DNA of 64,000 nt, taken from NCBI RefSeq assembly GCF_963931595.1, contig NZ_OZ007030.1, forward strand, positions 434,001-498,000, given 5' to 3'. The position numbers and the translations under genes were made by a program. Below the pieces are notes generated by a model. That model was not told the origin of the DNA and searched no databases. It saw nothing but the letters and a program-made list of their open reading frames with translations. Origin of the DNA: an uncultured Subdoligranulum sp. GTDB lineage: Bacteria; Bacillota; Clostridia; Oscillospirales; Ruminococcaceae. Positions 51,077 to 60,238 of the stretch are shown here, one piece after another (positions within the stretch are counted from its first letter, which is position 1; each line of letters starts with the position of its first letter).

Positions 51077-52144
51077 TCAATATTCCTTGGCTTCCTCTTC
51101 GCCGTTGACCACGCGCAGGGCGCCCTGGCAGAGCGCCAGCAGCTCGTCCTCGCCGGGGTAGACGGTGATGGGGGCGATGAAGCCCAGATACTTCTGCAGA
51201 ATCTCGCGGGTGTAGTCATTGTAGGCGATGCCGCCGGTCAGGATGATCTGATCCACCTGGCCGCAGAGCACGGCGGCCATGGCGCCGGCATCCTTGGCGA
51301 TCTGGTAGAAGAAGGCATCCCACACCAGCTTGGCTTCGGCGTTGCCCTCGTCGGCCATCTTGTTGACCTGACGGGCGTCGTTGGTGTGCAGGTAGCCATT
51401 GAAGCCGCCGTTGCCGCAGATCTTCTTGTAGATCTCCTGCTGGGTGTACTTGCCGCTGAAGCACATCTTCACCAGATCGCCCACCGGCACGGTGCCGCTG
51501 CGCTCGGGGCTGAAGCAGCCTTCGCCGTCCAGGATGTTGTTCACATCCACCACCTTGCCGTGGTTGTGGGCGCCCACCGAGACACCGCCGCCCATGTGGA
51601 TGACGATGAGGTTCAGGTCCTCGTAGCGCTTGCCGTTCTCCTTGGCAAAGCGGCGGGCCACAGCCTTCTGGTTCAGGGCGTGGAAGATGGAGCGGCGGGG
51701 CAGCTCGGGCATACCGGAGATGCGGGCCTTGGGGGTCAGTTCATCCACCACCACGGGGTCCACGATGTAGCTGGGCACACCCAGGGCGTCGCCGATCTCC
51801 CGGGCCAGGATGCCGCCCAGGTTGGAGGCGTGCTGACCCTGGACGCCGGCCTTCAGGTCGGCCAGCAGGGCGTCGCTGACGGCGTAGGTGCCGCCCGGAA
51901 TGGGCTTGAGCAGGCCGCCGCGGCCCACGATGACGTTCAGGCTCTTGGGGTCACAGTTCTTTTCCTTCAGAAAGTCCAGAATGATCTCCTTGCGGAAGTC
52001 CTTCTGGTCGATGATGCTGGCGTACTTGGCAATTTCCTCGGTGGGATGGCGCAGCGTTTCCTCGAACAGCAGCGTCTCATCCTCGAACACGCCCACCTTG
52101 GTGGAGGTGGAACCGGGGTTGATGACCAGTGTTTTGATGGACAT
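51077..52144 (-). CDS. buk: Butyrate kinase
   Basis: Transfers phosphate from butyryl phosphate to ADP, giving butyrate and ATP, the energy-yielding last step of butyrate formation. The 355-residue ASKHA-fold protein shows [20 protein letters not shown], the [11 protein letters not shown] phosphate-2 loop and the ILTGGIAYN adenosine motif. Length fits Buk and is shorter than acetate kinase. It lies 24 bp downstream of ptb with AGAAGGAGA before the ATG, forming a ptb-buk operon opposite the butyryl-CoA genes. Confidence 0.96.
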   Translation of the reverse strand: MSIKTLVINPGSTSTKVGVFEDETLLFEETLRHPTEEIAKYASIIDQKDFRKEIILDFLKEKNCDPKSLNVIVGRGGLLKPIPGGTYAVSDALLADLKAGVQGQHASNLGGILAREIGDALGVPSYIVDPVVVDELTPKARISGMPELPRRSIFHALNQKAVARRFAKENGKRYEDLNLIVIHMGGGVSVGAHNHGKVVDVNNILDGEGCFSPERSGTVPVGDLVKMCFSGKYTQQEIYKKICGNGGFNGYLHTNDARQVNKMADEGNAEAKLVWDAFFYQIAKDAGAMAAVLCGQVDQIILTGGIAYNDYTREILQKYLGFIAPITVYPGEDELLALCQGALRVVNGEEEAKEY

Positions 52145-52168
52145 GGTATCTCGTCTCCTTCTCTTCTC

Positions 52169-53080
52169 TTATTCCTGCTTCAGGCCGGCGGCCACAACGG
52201 CGGCCAGCGCGATGGAGTTGACCTTGGTCTGGAAAGAATCGGAGCGGCTGGTCAGGATGGCGGGCACCTTGGTGCCGGTCAGGATGCAGCCGTTCTTGCA
52301 CTCGGCGGTGTGGACCAGCGTCTTGTAGACGAGGTTGCCGGCCTGGATGTCGGGGAACAGCAGGATGTCGGCATGGCCGGCAGCCGGGCGGTCCTGGGCA
52401 CCCTTGTGATGGGCGGCTTCGGGATCGATGGCAATGTCCATGGACAGGGGGCCGTCCACCACACAGCCGGTGATCTTGCCCTCCTCGTTCATCTTGCGCA
52501 GCTCGTCGGCATCCACGGTGCAGGGCATCTTGGGGTTGACCACCTCAACGGCGGCCAGCGGGGCCACCTTGGGGCACTCCACGCCGCAGGCATGGGCCAC
52601 CGCCACGGTGTTCTCGATGATGTGGACCTTGTCCTCCAGGGTGGGGTAGGTCATGAAGGCCACGTCGGTGAGGAAGAGCAGCTGCTCGATGCCCTTGACC
52701 TCGAAGACGGCCACGTGGGACAGCGTCTTGCCGGTGCGCAGACCCACTTCCTTGTCCAGCACGCTCTTCAGGAAGGTCTTGGTGTCCAGCAGGCCCTTCA
52801 TGTACATGTTGGCCACACCGTCGTGGGCCAGCTTGACGGCTTTCAGCGAGGCCTGGACCTTGTCCGGCTCGTTGATGATCTCGTAGTCGCTCAGGTCGAT
52901 GTTCAGTTCCGCAGCGATCTTGCGGATGGCAGCTTCGTCACCCACAAGAATGGCGTCGGCAATGCCCTGCTTGTGGGCAGCGTCCACGGCCTCCAGAACG
53001 GCGTCGTCCTCCGCGGCGGCCACGGCCAGCTTCTGCTTGCCGCAGGTCTTCACTTTTGCAATCAGATCCTCAAAATTCAT
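52169..53080 (-). CDS. ptb: Phosphate butyryltransferase
   Basis: Exchanges CoA of butyryl-CoA for phosphate, giving butyryl phosphate for butyrate kinase. The 303-residue protein has the phosphotransacetylase fold: LAVAAAEDDAVLEA at the start, AILVGDEA, the HVAVFEV and DGPLSMDIAI segments, and the C-terminal ILTSRSDSFQTKVNSIALA. ATG 53080 is chosen at the conserved N-terminus with GAGGTG upstream. It has a strong promoter (53145-53173) divergent from coaD. Confidence 0.96.
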   Translation of the reverse strand: MNFEDLIAKVKTCGKQKLAVAAAEDDAVLEAVDAAHKQGIADAILVGDEAAIRKIAAELNIDLSDYEIINEPDKVQASLKAVKLAHDGVANMYMKGLLDTKTFLKSVLDKEVGLRTGKTLSHVAVFEVKGIEQLLFLTDVAFMTYPTLEDKVHIIENTVAVAHACGVECPKVAPLAAVEVVNPKMPCTVDADELRKMNEEGKITGCVVDGPLSMDIAIDPEAAHHKGAQDRPAAGHADILLFPDIQAGNLVYKTLVHTAECKNGCILTGTKVPAILTSRSDSFQTKVNSIALAAVVAAGLKQE

Positions 53081-53144
53081 GGTACAGCACCTCGTTTTTT
53101 GTATCCTGCAGATAATCCGGAGGGACACACCCTCGCATGTTAAA

Positions 53145-53173
53145 ATAATAACACGGTACTGCCGGCGGGTCAA
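53145..53173 (-). promoter_or_regulatory. Promoter of ptb-buk
   Basis: On the minus strand TTGACC (53168-53173), a 17-bp spacer and TATTAT (53145-53150), 65 bp before the ptb ATG. Confidence 0.88.
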
Positions 53174-53326
53174 GAGGCAAAACATCCGTTGCCGGAAGAG
53201 GGGAGCGGCACAGTGCCCCATTCAAATAGGTAGCCTCCACAGTGCCGCCCCGGAGGGAAAAAGAAAGTTTTGTGCGGAATGCCGAAACAAACCTGCGATT
53301 TCAACACAATTTTAACAGTTGGGCAA

Positions 53327-53355
53327 TTGACAAAACCTTAACAAGATGGTAAAAC
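53327..53355 (+). promoter_or_regulatory. Promoter of coaD and possibly the butyrate operon
   Basis: TTGACA (53327-53332), a 17-bp spacer and TAAAAC (53350-53355). The -10 is imperfect. Transcription would begin near 53362, just before the structured leader. Confidence 0.6.
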
Positions 53356-53370
53356 TATAGTAGAGTTTCT

Positions 53371-53472
53371 GGAAATGCGCCGGAAACTTTGCGGCACCAG
53401 CCGCCGCGCACCTGACCGAGTCGGTTTTGATGATTGCCTGAAGCCAGCCACGGCGCCGGTGCCTACATTTCC
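53371..53472 (+). promoter_or_regulatory. Structured leader upstream of coaD
   Basis: GGAAATG (53371-53377) pairs with CATTTCC (53466-53472), with CGCCGG/CCGG pairing just inside. The enclosed ~90 nt contain a GCGGC/GCCGC hairpin and an ACCG/CGGT hairpin. This multi-branched layout resembles a regulatory RNA, but I recognise no known class. No open frame of note lies in 53174-53527. Confidence 0.4.
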
Positions 53473-53527
53473 ACCCTGAATTGTTTATTTTTTAACAGAT
53501 GGGCGGAAGAGGAAAGGTTTGTGTACC

Positions 53528-54016
53528 ATGCCGATTGCCATGTATCCGGGCAGCTTTGACCCCGTCACCCGCGGGCATCTGGACATCATCAAGCGCTCCA
53601 GCCGTATGTTTGACAAGCTGATCGTCGCCGTACTGGTCAACAGTGCGAAGACGCCGCTGTTCACGGTCGAGGAGCGCGTTGCCATGCTGCGGGAATGCTG
53701 CAAGGATATGCCCAACGTGGAGGTGGATTCCTTCAACGGGCTGACCGTCAGCTTTGCCAAGCAGAAGGGGGCCACCGTCATGGTGCGGGGGCTTCGCGCG
53801 GTCACCGACTTTGAGAACGAGATCCAGCTGGCCCACACCAACTACGCCATGATGCCGGAGATCGAGACGATCTTCCTGGCCACGGCCATCAAATGGAGTT
53901 ATCTCTCCTCCACCATCGTGCGGGAGGCGGCCCACTACGGGCAGGACGTTTCCCGGTTCGTTCCCTCCAATGTGGAGAAGCAGCTGCTGGCCAAGCGGGC
54001 GGAGGGCAAACTCTGA
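53528..54016 (+). CDS. coaD: Phosphopantetheine adenylyltransferase
   Basis: Makes dephospho-CoA from 4'-phosphopantetheine and ATP, the penultimate step of CoA synthesis. The 162-residue protein shows [18 protein letters not shown] with the nucleotidyltransferase T/HxGH motif, the [15 protein letters not shown] signature and YLSSTIVRE near the C-terminus. ATG 53528 matches the conserved start. The gene lies between the divergent ptb-buk operon and thl, 88 bp before thl with no terminator, so it may share the butyrate transcript and match CoA supply to demand. Confidence 0.96.
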   Translation: MPIAMYPGSFDPVTRGHLDIIKRSSRMFDKLIVAVLVNSAKTPLFTVEERVAMLRECCKDMPNVEVDSFNGLTVSFAKQKGATVMVRGLRAVTDFENEIQLAHTNYAMMPEIETIFLATAIKWSYLSSTIVREAAHYGQDVSRFVPSNVEKQLLAKRAEGKL

Positions 54017-54104
54017 AACAGGAATTCACACCGCCCCGGCGGTTTGAAGATACACGGTTTACTAAAGAAGTCTATCCACAAAAAATGTTTTCAGGAGGCT
54101 ACTT

Positions 54105-55289
54105 ATGAAGAAGATCGTCATTGCAAGCGCCTGCCGTACTGCCATCGGCAAGTTCGGCGGCACGCTGTCCAACGTCCCCGCTGCGGAACTGGGCTCCATT
54201 GTCATCAAGGAAGCCATCAACCGCGCCGGCATCAAGCCTGAGCAGGTCGACCATGTCTACATGGGCTGCGTCATCCAGGCAGGCCTCGGCCAGAACGTGG
54301 CCCGCCAGGCCAGCCTGAAGGCCGGCCTGCCCGTCACCACGCCGGCCGTCACCGTCAACGTGGTCTGCGGCTCCGGTCTGAACTGCGTCAACATGGCTGC
54401 CCAGATGATCGAGGCCGGCGATGCCGACATCGTCGTGGCCGGTGGTACTGAGAACATGGATATGGCTCCTTTCGCCATGATGAAGGGCCGCTACGGCTAC
54501 CGCATGGGCTACCCCATGGGCAAGAGCGAACTGGTGGACACCATGGTCAACGATGCGCTGTGGGACGCTTTCAACAACTACCACATGGGCATCACCGCCG
54601 AGAACGTGGCCGAGCAGTGGCACCTGACCCGCGAGCAGCTGGATGAGTTCGCCTACAACAGCCAGGTCAAGGCCGACGCCGCCATCAAGAGCGGTGCCTT
54701 CAAGGACGAGATCGTTCCCGTCACCGTGAAGCAGAAGAAGACCGAGATCGTTTTCGACACCGATGAAGGTCCCCGCCTGAGCCCGATGGAGGTTCTGGGC
54801 AAGCTGAAGCCCTCCTTCAAGAAGGACGGCATCGTCACCGCCGGCAACTCCTCCGCCATCAACGACGGCGCCGCTGCTCTCGTCATCATGAGCGAGGACA
54901 AGGCCAAGGAGCTGGGCATCACCCCCATGGCCACCTGGGTTGCCGGTGCGTTGGGCGGCGTGGATCCCTCCATCATGGGTGTCGGCCCCATCGCCGCTAC
55001 CCGCAAGGTCATGGCCAAGACCGGCCTGACCGTCGCCGATATGGACCTCATCGAGGCCAACGAGGCCTTCGCGGCCCAGAGCCTGGCCGTTGCCCATGAC
55101 CTGGAGTTCGACATGAGCAAGGTCAACGTCAACGGCGGCGCCATCGCCCTGGGTCATCCCGTGGGCGCTTCCGGTGCCCGTATCCTGGTCACCCTGCTCT
55201 ACGCCATGAAGCATCGCGGCGCTCACAAGGGCCTGGCCACCCTGTGCATCGGCGGCGGCATGGGCTGCGCCACCATCGTGGAAATGTAA
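54105..55289 (+). CDS. thlA: Acetyl-CoA C-acetyltransferase (thiolase)
   Basis: Condenses two acetyl-CoA to acetoacetyl-CoA, the entry step of butyrate synthesis. The 394-residue thiolase shows the nucleophile Cys in [12 protein letters not shown] (about 88), His in [15 protein letters not shown] (about 350) and the second Cys in [10 protein letters not shown] (about 380). TCAGGAGG precedes the ATG. It is the first enzyme gene of a six-gene operon; crt follows after 18 bp. Codon choice (GTC, AAG, CGC-rich) differs slightly from distant genes and suggests high expression. Confidence 0.97.
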   Translation: MKKIVIASACRTAIGKFGGTLSNVPAAELGSIVIKEAINRAGIKPEQVDHVYMGCVIQAGLGQNVARQASLKAGLPVTTPAVTVNVVCGSGLNCVNMAAQMIEAGDADIVVAGGTENMDMAPFAMMKGRYGYRMGYPMGKSELVDTMVNDALWDAFNNYHMGITAENVAEQWHLTREQLDEFAYNSQVKADAAIKSGAFKDEIVPVTVKQKKTEIVFDTDEGPRLSPMEVLGKLKPSFKKDGIVTAGNSSAINDGAAALVIMSEDKAKELGITPMATWVAGALGGVDPSIMGVGPIAATRKVMAKTGLTVADMDLIEANEAFAAQSLAVAHDLEFDMSKVNVNGGAIALGHPVGASGARILVTLLYAMKHRGAHKGLATLCIGGGMGCATIVEM

Positions 55290-55307
55290 GTTACGGAGGA
55301 ATTGAAA

Positions 55308-56093
55308 ATGTCCTTTGTCAATACCGAAATTCAGGACGCCGTCGCCATTGTGACGATCGACCGTCCCAAGGCGCTCAACGCCCTGAACCCCGAAGTGCTG
55401 GCTGACCTGAAGGCCGCCTTCGAGGCCATCGACCAGAACACCGTGCGCTGCGTGGTCCTCACCGGCGCCGGCGACAAGAGCTTCGTGGCCGGTGCCGACA
55501 TCGGCTCCATGTCCACCATGACCAAGGCGGAAGGCGAAGCCTTCGGCAAGCTGGGCAACGACATCTTCCTGATGATCGAGCACTTCCCGCTGCCCGTCAT
55601 CGCGGCGGTCAACGGTTTCGCCCTGGGCGGCGGCAATGAGCTGGCCATGAGCTGCGACATCCGCATCTGCTCCAACAACGCCGTCTTCGGTCAGCCCGAA
55701 GTGGGCCTGGGCATCACCCCGGGCTTCGGCGGCACCCAGCGCCTGGCCCGTCTGGTGGGCATGGGCATGGCCAAGCAGATGGTCTACTCCGCTCTGAACA
55801 TCAAGGCGGACGAAGCCCTGCGCATCGGCCTGGTCAACGCGGTGTACACCCAGGAAGAGCTGATGCCTGCGGCCCTCAAGCTGGCCGGCAAGATCGCCAA
55901 GAACGCACCCATCGCCGTGCGCAACTGCAAGAAGGCCATCAACGACGGCATCAGCCTGCCCATCGAGAAGGCTGTGGAAGTGGAAGAAAAACTGTTCGGC
56001 GACTGCTTCGAGACCCACGATCAGGTCGAGGGCATGGGCTGCTTCCTGAGCCGTGAGAAGCCGAAACCCAAACCGGTTTTCACCAACAACTGA
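55308..56093 (+). CDS. crt: 3-hydroxybutyryl-CoA dehydratase (crotonase)
   Basis: Removes water from 3-hydroxybutyryl-CoA to give crotonyl-CoA. The 261-residue crotonase-fold protein has the oxyanion segments SFVAGADIGSM and GFALGGGNELAMSCD, and the catalytic Glu pair in QPEVGLGITPGFGGTQ. ATG 55308 is chosen: GGAGGA (55295-55300) is 7 nt upstream, whereas an in-frame TTG at 55302 is too close. It lies between thlA and hbd. Confidence 0.96.
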   Translation: MSFVNTEIQDAVAIVTIDRPKALNALNPEVLADLKAAFEAIDQNTVRCVVLTGAGDKSFVAGADIGSMSTMTKAEGEAFGKLGNDIFLMIEHFPLPVIAAVNGFALGGGNELAMSCDIRICSNNAVFGQPEVGLGITPGFGGTQRLARLVGMGMAKQMVYSALNIKADEALRIGLVNAVYTQEELMPAALKLAGKIAKNAPIAVRNCKKAINDGISLPIEKAVEVEEKLFGDCFETHDQVEGMGCFLSREKPKPKPVFTNN

Positions 56094-56129
56094 TTTTACA
56101 TACATAACAATTTCAGGAGGGTTACTACT

Positions 56130-57002
56130 ATGAAGGTAGGCGTTATTGGCGCTGGCACCATGGGCCAGGGCATCGCAAAGGCTTTTGCGCAGGTCGAGGG
56201 TTACACCGTGGCTCTGTGCGACATCAAGCAGGAGTGGGCCGAGGGCGGCAAGAACAAGATTGCTGCCGGCTACGCCAAGCTGGTTGCCAAGGGCAAGCTG
56301 GACCAGGCTGAAGTGGATCGCCGTCTGGCGGCCATCACCCCGGGTCTGAAGGAAGACATCTGCGCCGACTGCGACCTCATCGTTGAGGCTGCGTTCGAGG
56401 ATGTGAAGGTCAAGCAGGACACCTTCTCCGCCCTGGACAAGATCTGCAAGCCGGAGTGCGTTTTCGCTTCCAACACTTCTTCTCTGTCCATCACCGAGAT
56501 CGGCAAGGGCCTGTCCCGTCCTCTGGTGGGCATGCACTTCTTCAATCCCGCTGACCGCATGAAGCTCATCGAGGTCATCGCCGGTGTGAACACCCCCGCC
56601 GAGACTGTCGAGACCATCAAGAAGATCAGCGTGGAGATCGGCAAGACCCCCGTGCAGGTCAATGAGGCTGCCGGCTTCGTCGTCAACCGCATCCTGATCC
56701 CCATGATCAACGAGGCCGCCTTCATCAAGATGGAGGGCGTCTCCGACATCGCCGGCATCGACACCGCCATGAAGCTGGGCGCCAACCATCCCATGGGACC
56801 CCTGGAGCTGGGCGACTTCGTCGGCCTGGACATCTGCCTGGCCATCATGGATGTCCTGTACAAGGAGACCGGCGACAGCAAGTACCGTGCCTGCCCGCTG
56901 ATCCGCAAGATGGTCCGCGGTGGCAACCTGGGCTGCAAGACCGGCAAGGGCTTCTATGTCTACAACGCCGATCGCACCAAGACCCCTGTGGACGCCCTGT
57001 AA
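56130..57002 (+). CDS. hbd: 3-hydroxybutyryl-CoA dehydrogenase
   Basis: Reduces acetoacetyl-CoA to 3-hydroxybutyryl-CoA with NAD(P)H. The 290-residue protein begins with the Rossmann motif GVIGAGTMGQGIA. The catalytic Ser/His region reads SNTSSLSITE and GMHFFNPADRM, and the C-terminal domain contains ANHPMGPLELGDFVGLD. TTTCAGGAGGG precedes the ATG. It sits third in the operon, 36 bp after crt, and 76 bp before bcd. Confidence 0.97.
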   Translation: MKVGVIGAGTMGQGIAKAFAQVEGYTVALCDIKQEWAEGGKNKIAAGYAKLVAKGKLDQAEVDRRLAAITPGLKEDICADCDLIVEAAFEDVKVKQDTFSALDKICKPECVFASNTSSLSITEIGKGLSRPLVGMHFFNPADRMKLIEVIAGVNTPAETVETIKKISVEIGKTPVQVNEAAGFVVNRILIPMINEAAFIKMEGVSDIAGIDTAMKLGANHPMGPLELGDFVGLDICLAIMDVLYKETGDSKYRACPLIRKMVRGGNLGCKTGKGFYVYNADRTKTPVDAL

Positions 57003-57078
57003 TTCAGTAAAACTTTCGCGCCTGGCGCGGGCAATACCGCGCCGGGCTGCGTTTGTTTGAGTAATGGAGGTTTATCAA

Positions 57079-58248
57079 ATGGATTTTACTCTGTCCAAGC
57101 AGCAGCAAATGGTCCAGAAAATGTACAAGGAATTTGCTGAGAACGAAGTCAAGCCTCTCGCCAAAAAGGTGGATGCCGAGGAATATTTCCCCGTCGAGAC
57201 CGTTCAGAAGATGGCGAAGCTGGGCATGATGGGCATCTACTTCCCCAAGGAAGTCGGCGGCGCCGGCGGCGATGTGCTGTCCTACGTCATGGCCGTTGAG
57301 GAGATGTCCAAGGTCTGCGGCACCACCGGTGTCATCATCTCCGCCCACACCTCTCTGTGCGCCGCTCCCATCTACGAGAACGGCACCCCCGAGCAGAAGG
57401 CCAAGTACCTGCCCAAGCTGTGCAGCGGCGAGTGGCTGGGTGCCTTCGGTCTGACCGAGCCCGGCGCCGGCACCGACGCCCAGGGCCAGCAGACCTACGC
57501 CGTGGATGAGGGCGATCACTGGAAGCTGAACGGCTCCAAGATCTTCATCACCAACTCCGGCTATGCCAATGTCTTCATCATCATCGCCGTCACCGGCACC
57601 GTGCTGGACAAGCGCGGCCGCAAGCAGAAGGAAATCTCCGCCTTCATCGTCGAGCGCACCGATCCCGGTTTCAAGGTCGGCAAGCCCGAGGACAAGATGG
57701 GCATCCGCGGTTCTTCCACCTGCGAGCTGATCATGGAAGACTGCATCATCCCCAAGGATCGTCTGCTGGGCGTGAAGGGCAAGGGCTTCCAGCTGGCCAT
57801 GGCCACCCTGGACGGCGGCCGTATCGGCATTGCTGCCCAGGCTCTGGGCATCGCCGAGGGCGCCCTGGATGAGACCGTTGCCTACGTCAAGGAGCGCAAG
57901 CAGTTCGGCCGTTCCATCGCTGCCTTCCAGAACACCCAGTTCGAGCTGGCCGAGATGAAGGCCCGCGTGGATGCTGCCAAGTACCTGGTTTACGCCGCTG
58001 CGCTGAAGAAGCAGGCCATCATGGATGGCCAGAAGGGCCGTTACAGCGTCGAGGCCGCCGAGGCCAAGCTGATCGCTGCCCGCACCGCCAGCGATGTGAC
58101 CCGCCGCTGCCTGCAGCTGTTCGGCGGTTATGGCTACACCCGTGACTACCCCATCGAGCGCATGATGCGCGATGCCAAGATCACCGAGATCTACGAAGGC
58201 ACCAGCGAAGTCCAGATGATGGTCATTTCCGGCGCGATGCTGAAGTAA
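57079..58248 (+). CDS. bcd: Butyryl-CoA dehydrogenase
   Basis: An FAD enzyme that reduces crotonyl-CoA to butyryl-CoA. In anaerobes it works with EtfAB, bifurcating electrons from NADH to crotonyl-CoA and ferredoxin. The 389-residue acyl-CoA dehydrogenase shows FGLTEPGAGTDA, IFITNSGYAN, the RKQFGRSIAAFQ arginine region and the catalytic Glu in IYEGTSEVQ. ATG 57079 is used because the ATG at 57064 lies before the GGAGGT site. etfB follows after 16 bp. Confidence 0.96.
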   Translation: MDFTLSKQQQMVQKMYKEFAENEVKPLAKKVDAEEYFPVETVQKMAKLGMMGIYFPKEVGGAGGDVLSYVMAVEEMSKVCGTTGVIISAHTSLCAAPIYENGTPEQKAKYLPKLCSGEWLGAFGLTEPGAGTDAQGQQTYAVDEGDHWKLNGSKIFITNSGYANVFIIIAVTGTVLDKRGRKQKEISAFIVERTDPGFKVGKPEDKMGIRGSSTCELIMEDCIIPKDRLLGVKGKGFQLAMATLDGGRIGIAAQALGIAEGALDETVAYVKERKQFGRSIAAFQNTQFELAEMKARVDAAKYLVYAAALKKQAIMDGQKGRYSVEAAEAKLIAARTASDVTRRCLQLFGGYGYTRDYPIERMMRDAKITEIYEGTSEVQMMVISGAMLK

Positions 58249-58264
58249 GGAGGCAAGACGTACA

Positions 58265-59050
58265 ATGAAAGCAATTGTTTGTGTCAAACAGGTTCCCGAT
58301 ACGCAGGGCAAGGTCGCTGTCAAGGCTGACGGCACCATGGACCGCGCAGCGATGGCAACCATTACCAACCCCGACGACCTGAACGCCGTCGAGGCCGCCC
58401 TGCAGCTCAAGGATGAGACCGGCTGCGAAGTCGTTGTCGTCACCATGGGCCCGCCGCCGGCCGAAGGCATGCTGCGTGAGCTGATCGCCCGCGGCGCCGA
58501 CCGTGGCGTGCTGGTTTCCGGCCGTGAGTTCGGCGGTTCCGATACCTTCGCCACCTCCCAGATCCTGGCCGCTGCCGTGAACAAGATCGGCGTCGGTCCC
58601 GAGGACATCGTCTTCTGCGGCCGTCAGGCCATCGACGGTGATACCGCCCAGGTCGGTCCCCAGATCGCCGAGAAGCTGCACCTGCCCCAGGTCACCTATG
58701 TCACCGACATCAAGAAGGAAGGCAACTCCCTGGTGGTCAAGCGCCAGCTGGAGGACGGCTACATGGAGCTGAAAGTCAACACTCCCTGCCTGCTGACCTG
58801 CATCAAGGAACTGAACAACCCCCGCTACATGAGCGTGTCCGGCATCTTCGAGTGCTACGACAAGCCCATCGACGTGTTCGACTACAACACTCTGAAAGAT
58901 GACCCGCTCATCGAGACCGACACCATCGGCCTCAAGGGCTCCCCGACGAATGTTTACAAGTCCTTTGCTCCTCCGGTCAAGGGCGCGGGCATGATGGTCG
59001 AGGATGCTGCCCAGCTGGTCGGCATCCTGAACGACAAGCACCTGATTTGA
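58265..59050 (+). CDS. etfB: Electron transfer flavoprotein, beta subunit
   Basis: The 261-residue EtfB subunit binds AMP or, in bifurcating forms, a second FAD. Family features are CVKQVPDTQGKVAV, the GRQAIDGDTAQVGPQIAE loop and TPCLLTCIKELNNPRYMS. In the butyrate operon it should belong to the electron-bifurcating group that takes NADH electrons and passes them to Bcd and ferredoxin. AAGGAGG precedes the ATG. It is 17 bp upstream of etfA. Confidence 0.96.
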   Translation: MKAIVCVKQVPDTQGKVAVKADGTMDRAAMATITNPDDLNAVEAALQLKDETGCEVVVVTMGPPPAEGMLRELIARGADRGVLVSGREFGGSDTFATSQILAAAVNKIGVGPEDIVFCGRQAIDGDTAQVGPQIAEKLHLPQVTYVTDIKKEGNSLVVKRQLEDGYMELKVNTPCLLTCIKELNNPRYMSVSGIFECYDKPIDVFDYNTLKDDPLIETDTIGLKGSPTNVYKSFAPPVKGAGMMVEDAAQLVGILNDKHLI

Positions 59051-59067
59051 GGAAGGAGAAACGTACA

Positions 59068-60168
59068 ATGGCTGAATTCAATGCAATGGACACCGCCGCC
59101 TTCAAGGGCGTGTGGGTTTTCTGCGAGCAGCGCGAAGGCCAGATCCAGACCATCAGCTATCAGCTGCTGAGCGAAGGCCGCAAGCTGGCCAACGACCTCG
59201 GCGTTGAGCTGTGCGGTGTCGTCATGGGCAGCGAGCTCAATGAAGATTACATCAAGGCGCTGGGCGGCTACGGTGCCGACCGCGTTTACTACCTGGACAG
59301 CCCCCTGCTGAAGGACTACACCACCGACGGCTATGCCAAGGCGCTGTGCGACCTCATCATGGAGAAGAAGCCCGAGATCATGCTGATCGGCGCCACCAAC
59401 CTGGGCCGTGACCTTGGTCCCCGCTGCGCTGCCCGTCTGCACACCGGCCTGACCGCCGACTGCACCCATCTGGACGTGGATGTGGAGAAGTACAAGAACT
59501 TCCTGCGCACCACCTCCAACATCGATGTGGACAACACCAAGTTCGAGGAGAACACCAACCTGAAGATGACCCGTCCGGCCTTCGGCGGTCACCTGATGGC
59601 CACCATCATCTGCCCCCGCTTCCGTCCCCAGATGTCCACCGTCCGTCCCGGCGTTATGCAGACCCAGGCCTACGATGAGGCCGGTGCCGCCAAGGTCGTG
59701 GTCGAGAAGATCGCCCCGGCCCTGACCGCCGATGACATCCATGTGGAGATCCTGGACATCAAGAAGAGCGCCAAGAAGATGGTCGACCTGATCGGTGCCG
59801 ATGTGGTCGTTTCCGTCGGCCGTGGCATCAGCTCCGATGTGGACAAGGGCATTGCCCTGGCCGAGGAACTGGCCGGTGTTCTGGGCGGCGTCGTGGGCGC
59901 TTCCCGTGCCGTCACCGATGAAGGCTGGCTGTCCAGCGATCATCAGGTCGGCCAGACCGGCAAGACCGTGCATCCCCGCATCTACGTGGCCCTGGGCATC
60001 TCCGGCGCCATCCAGCATGTGGCCGGTATGCAGGATTCCGATACCATCATCGCCATCAACAAGAACGAGAGCGCACCCATCTTCGATGTTGCCACCTACG
60101 GCATCGTCGGCGATCTGTTCAAGGTCGTTCCCGAACTGATCAAGGAGATCCGCGCCGCCAAGGCCTGA
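59068..60168 (+). CDS. etfA: Electron transfer flavoprotein, alpha subunit
   Basis: The 366-residue EtfA subunit. The C-terminal FAD-binding domain shows VSVGRGISS, the GASRAVTDEGWL segment, HQVGQTGKTVHPRIYVALGISGAIQH and the final INKNESAPIFDVATYGIVGDLF. ATG 59068 follows GGAAGGAG. No ferredoxin domain is fused. It is the last gene of the operon and is followed by the terminator at 60195-60226. Confidence 0.96.
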   Translation: MAEFNAMDTAAFKGVWVFCEQREGQIQTISYQLLSEGRKLANDLGVELCGVVMGSELNEDYIKALGGYGADRVYYLDSPLLKDYTTDGYAKALCDLIMEKKPEIMLIGATNLGRDLGPRCAARLHTGLTADCTHLDVDVEKYKNFLRTTSNIDVDNTKFEENTNLKMTRPAFGGHLMATIICPRFRPQMSTVRPGVMQTQAYDEAGAAKVVVEKIAPALTADDIHVEILDIKKSAKKMVDLIGADVVVSVGRGISSDVDKGIALAEELAGVLGGVVGASRAVTDEGWLSSDHQVGQTGKTVHPRIYVALGISGAIQHVAGMQDSDTIIAINKNESAPIFDVATYGIVGDLFKVVPELIKEIRAAKA

Positions 60169-60194
60169 TCCGCTGGTCATGTTGATCTGAAATA

Positions 60195-60226
60195 AAAGGC
60201 GCCGCAGCGAAAGCTGCGGCGCCTTT
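60195..60226 (+). terminator. Terminator of the butyrate operon
   Basis: A perfect 14-bp stem (60195-60208 with 60213-60226) capped by a GAAA tetraloop and followed by GTTGTGTTT. It can also serve the convergent DUF3169 gene. Confidence 0.93.
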
Positions 60227-60238
60227 GTTGTGTTTGGC

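Noticed and set aside
51023..53143. A 706-codon plus-strand frame opposite buk and ptb
   Set aside because: Antisense to two clearly recognised enzymes and compositionally abnormal.
54099..56789. An 896-codon minus-strand frame through thlA, crt and hbd
   Set aside because: Shadow of three well-known enzymes; the translation is low-complexity His/Asp/Gly/Val with no ribosome binding site.
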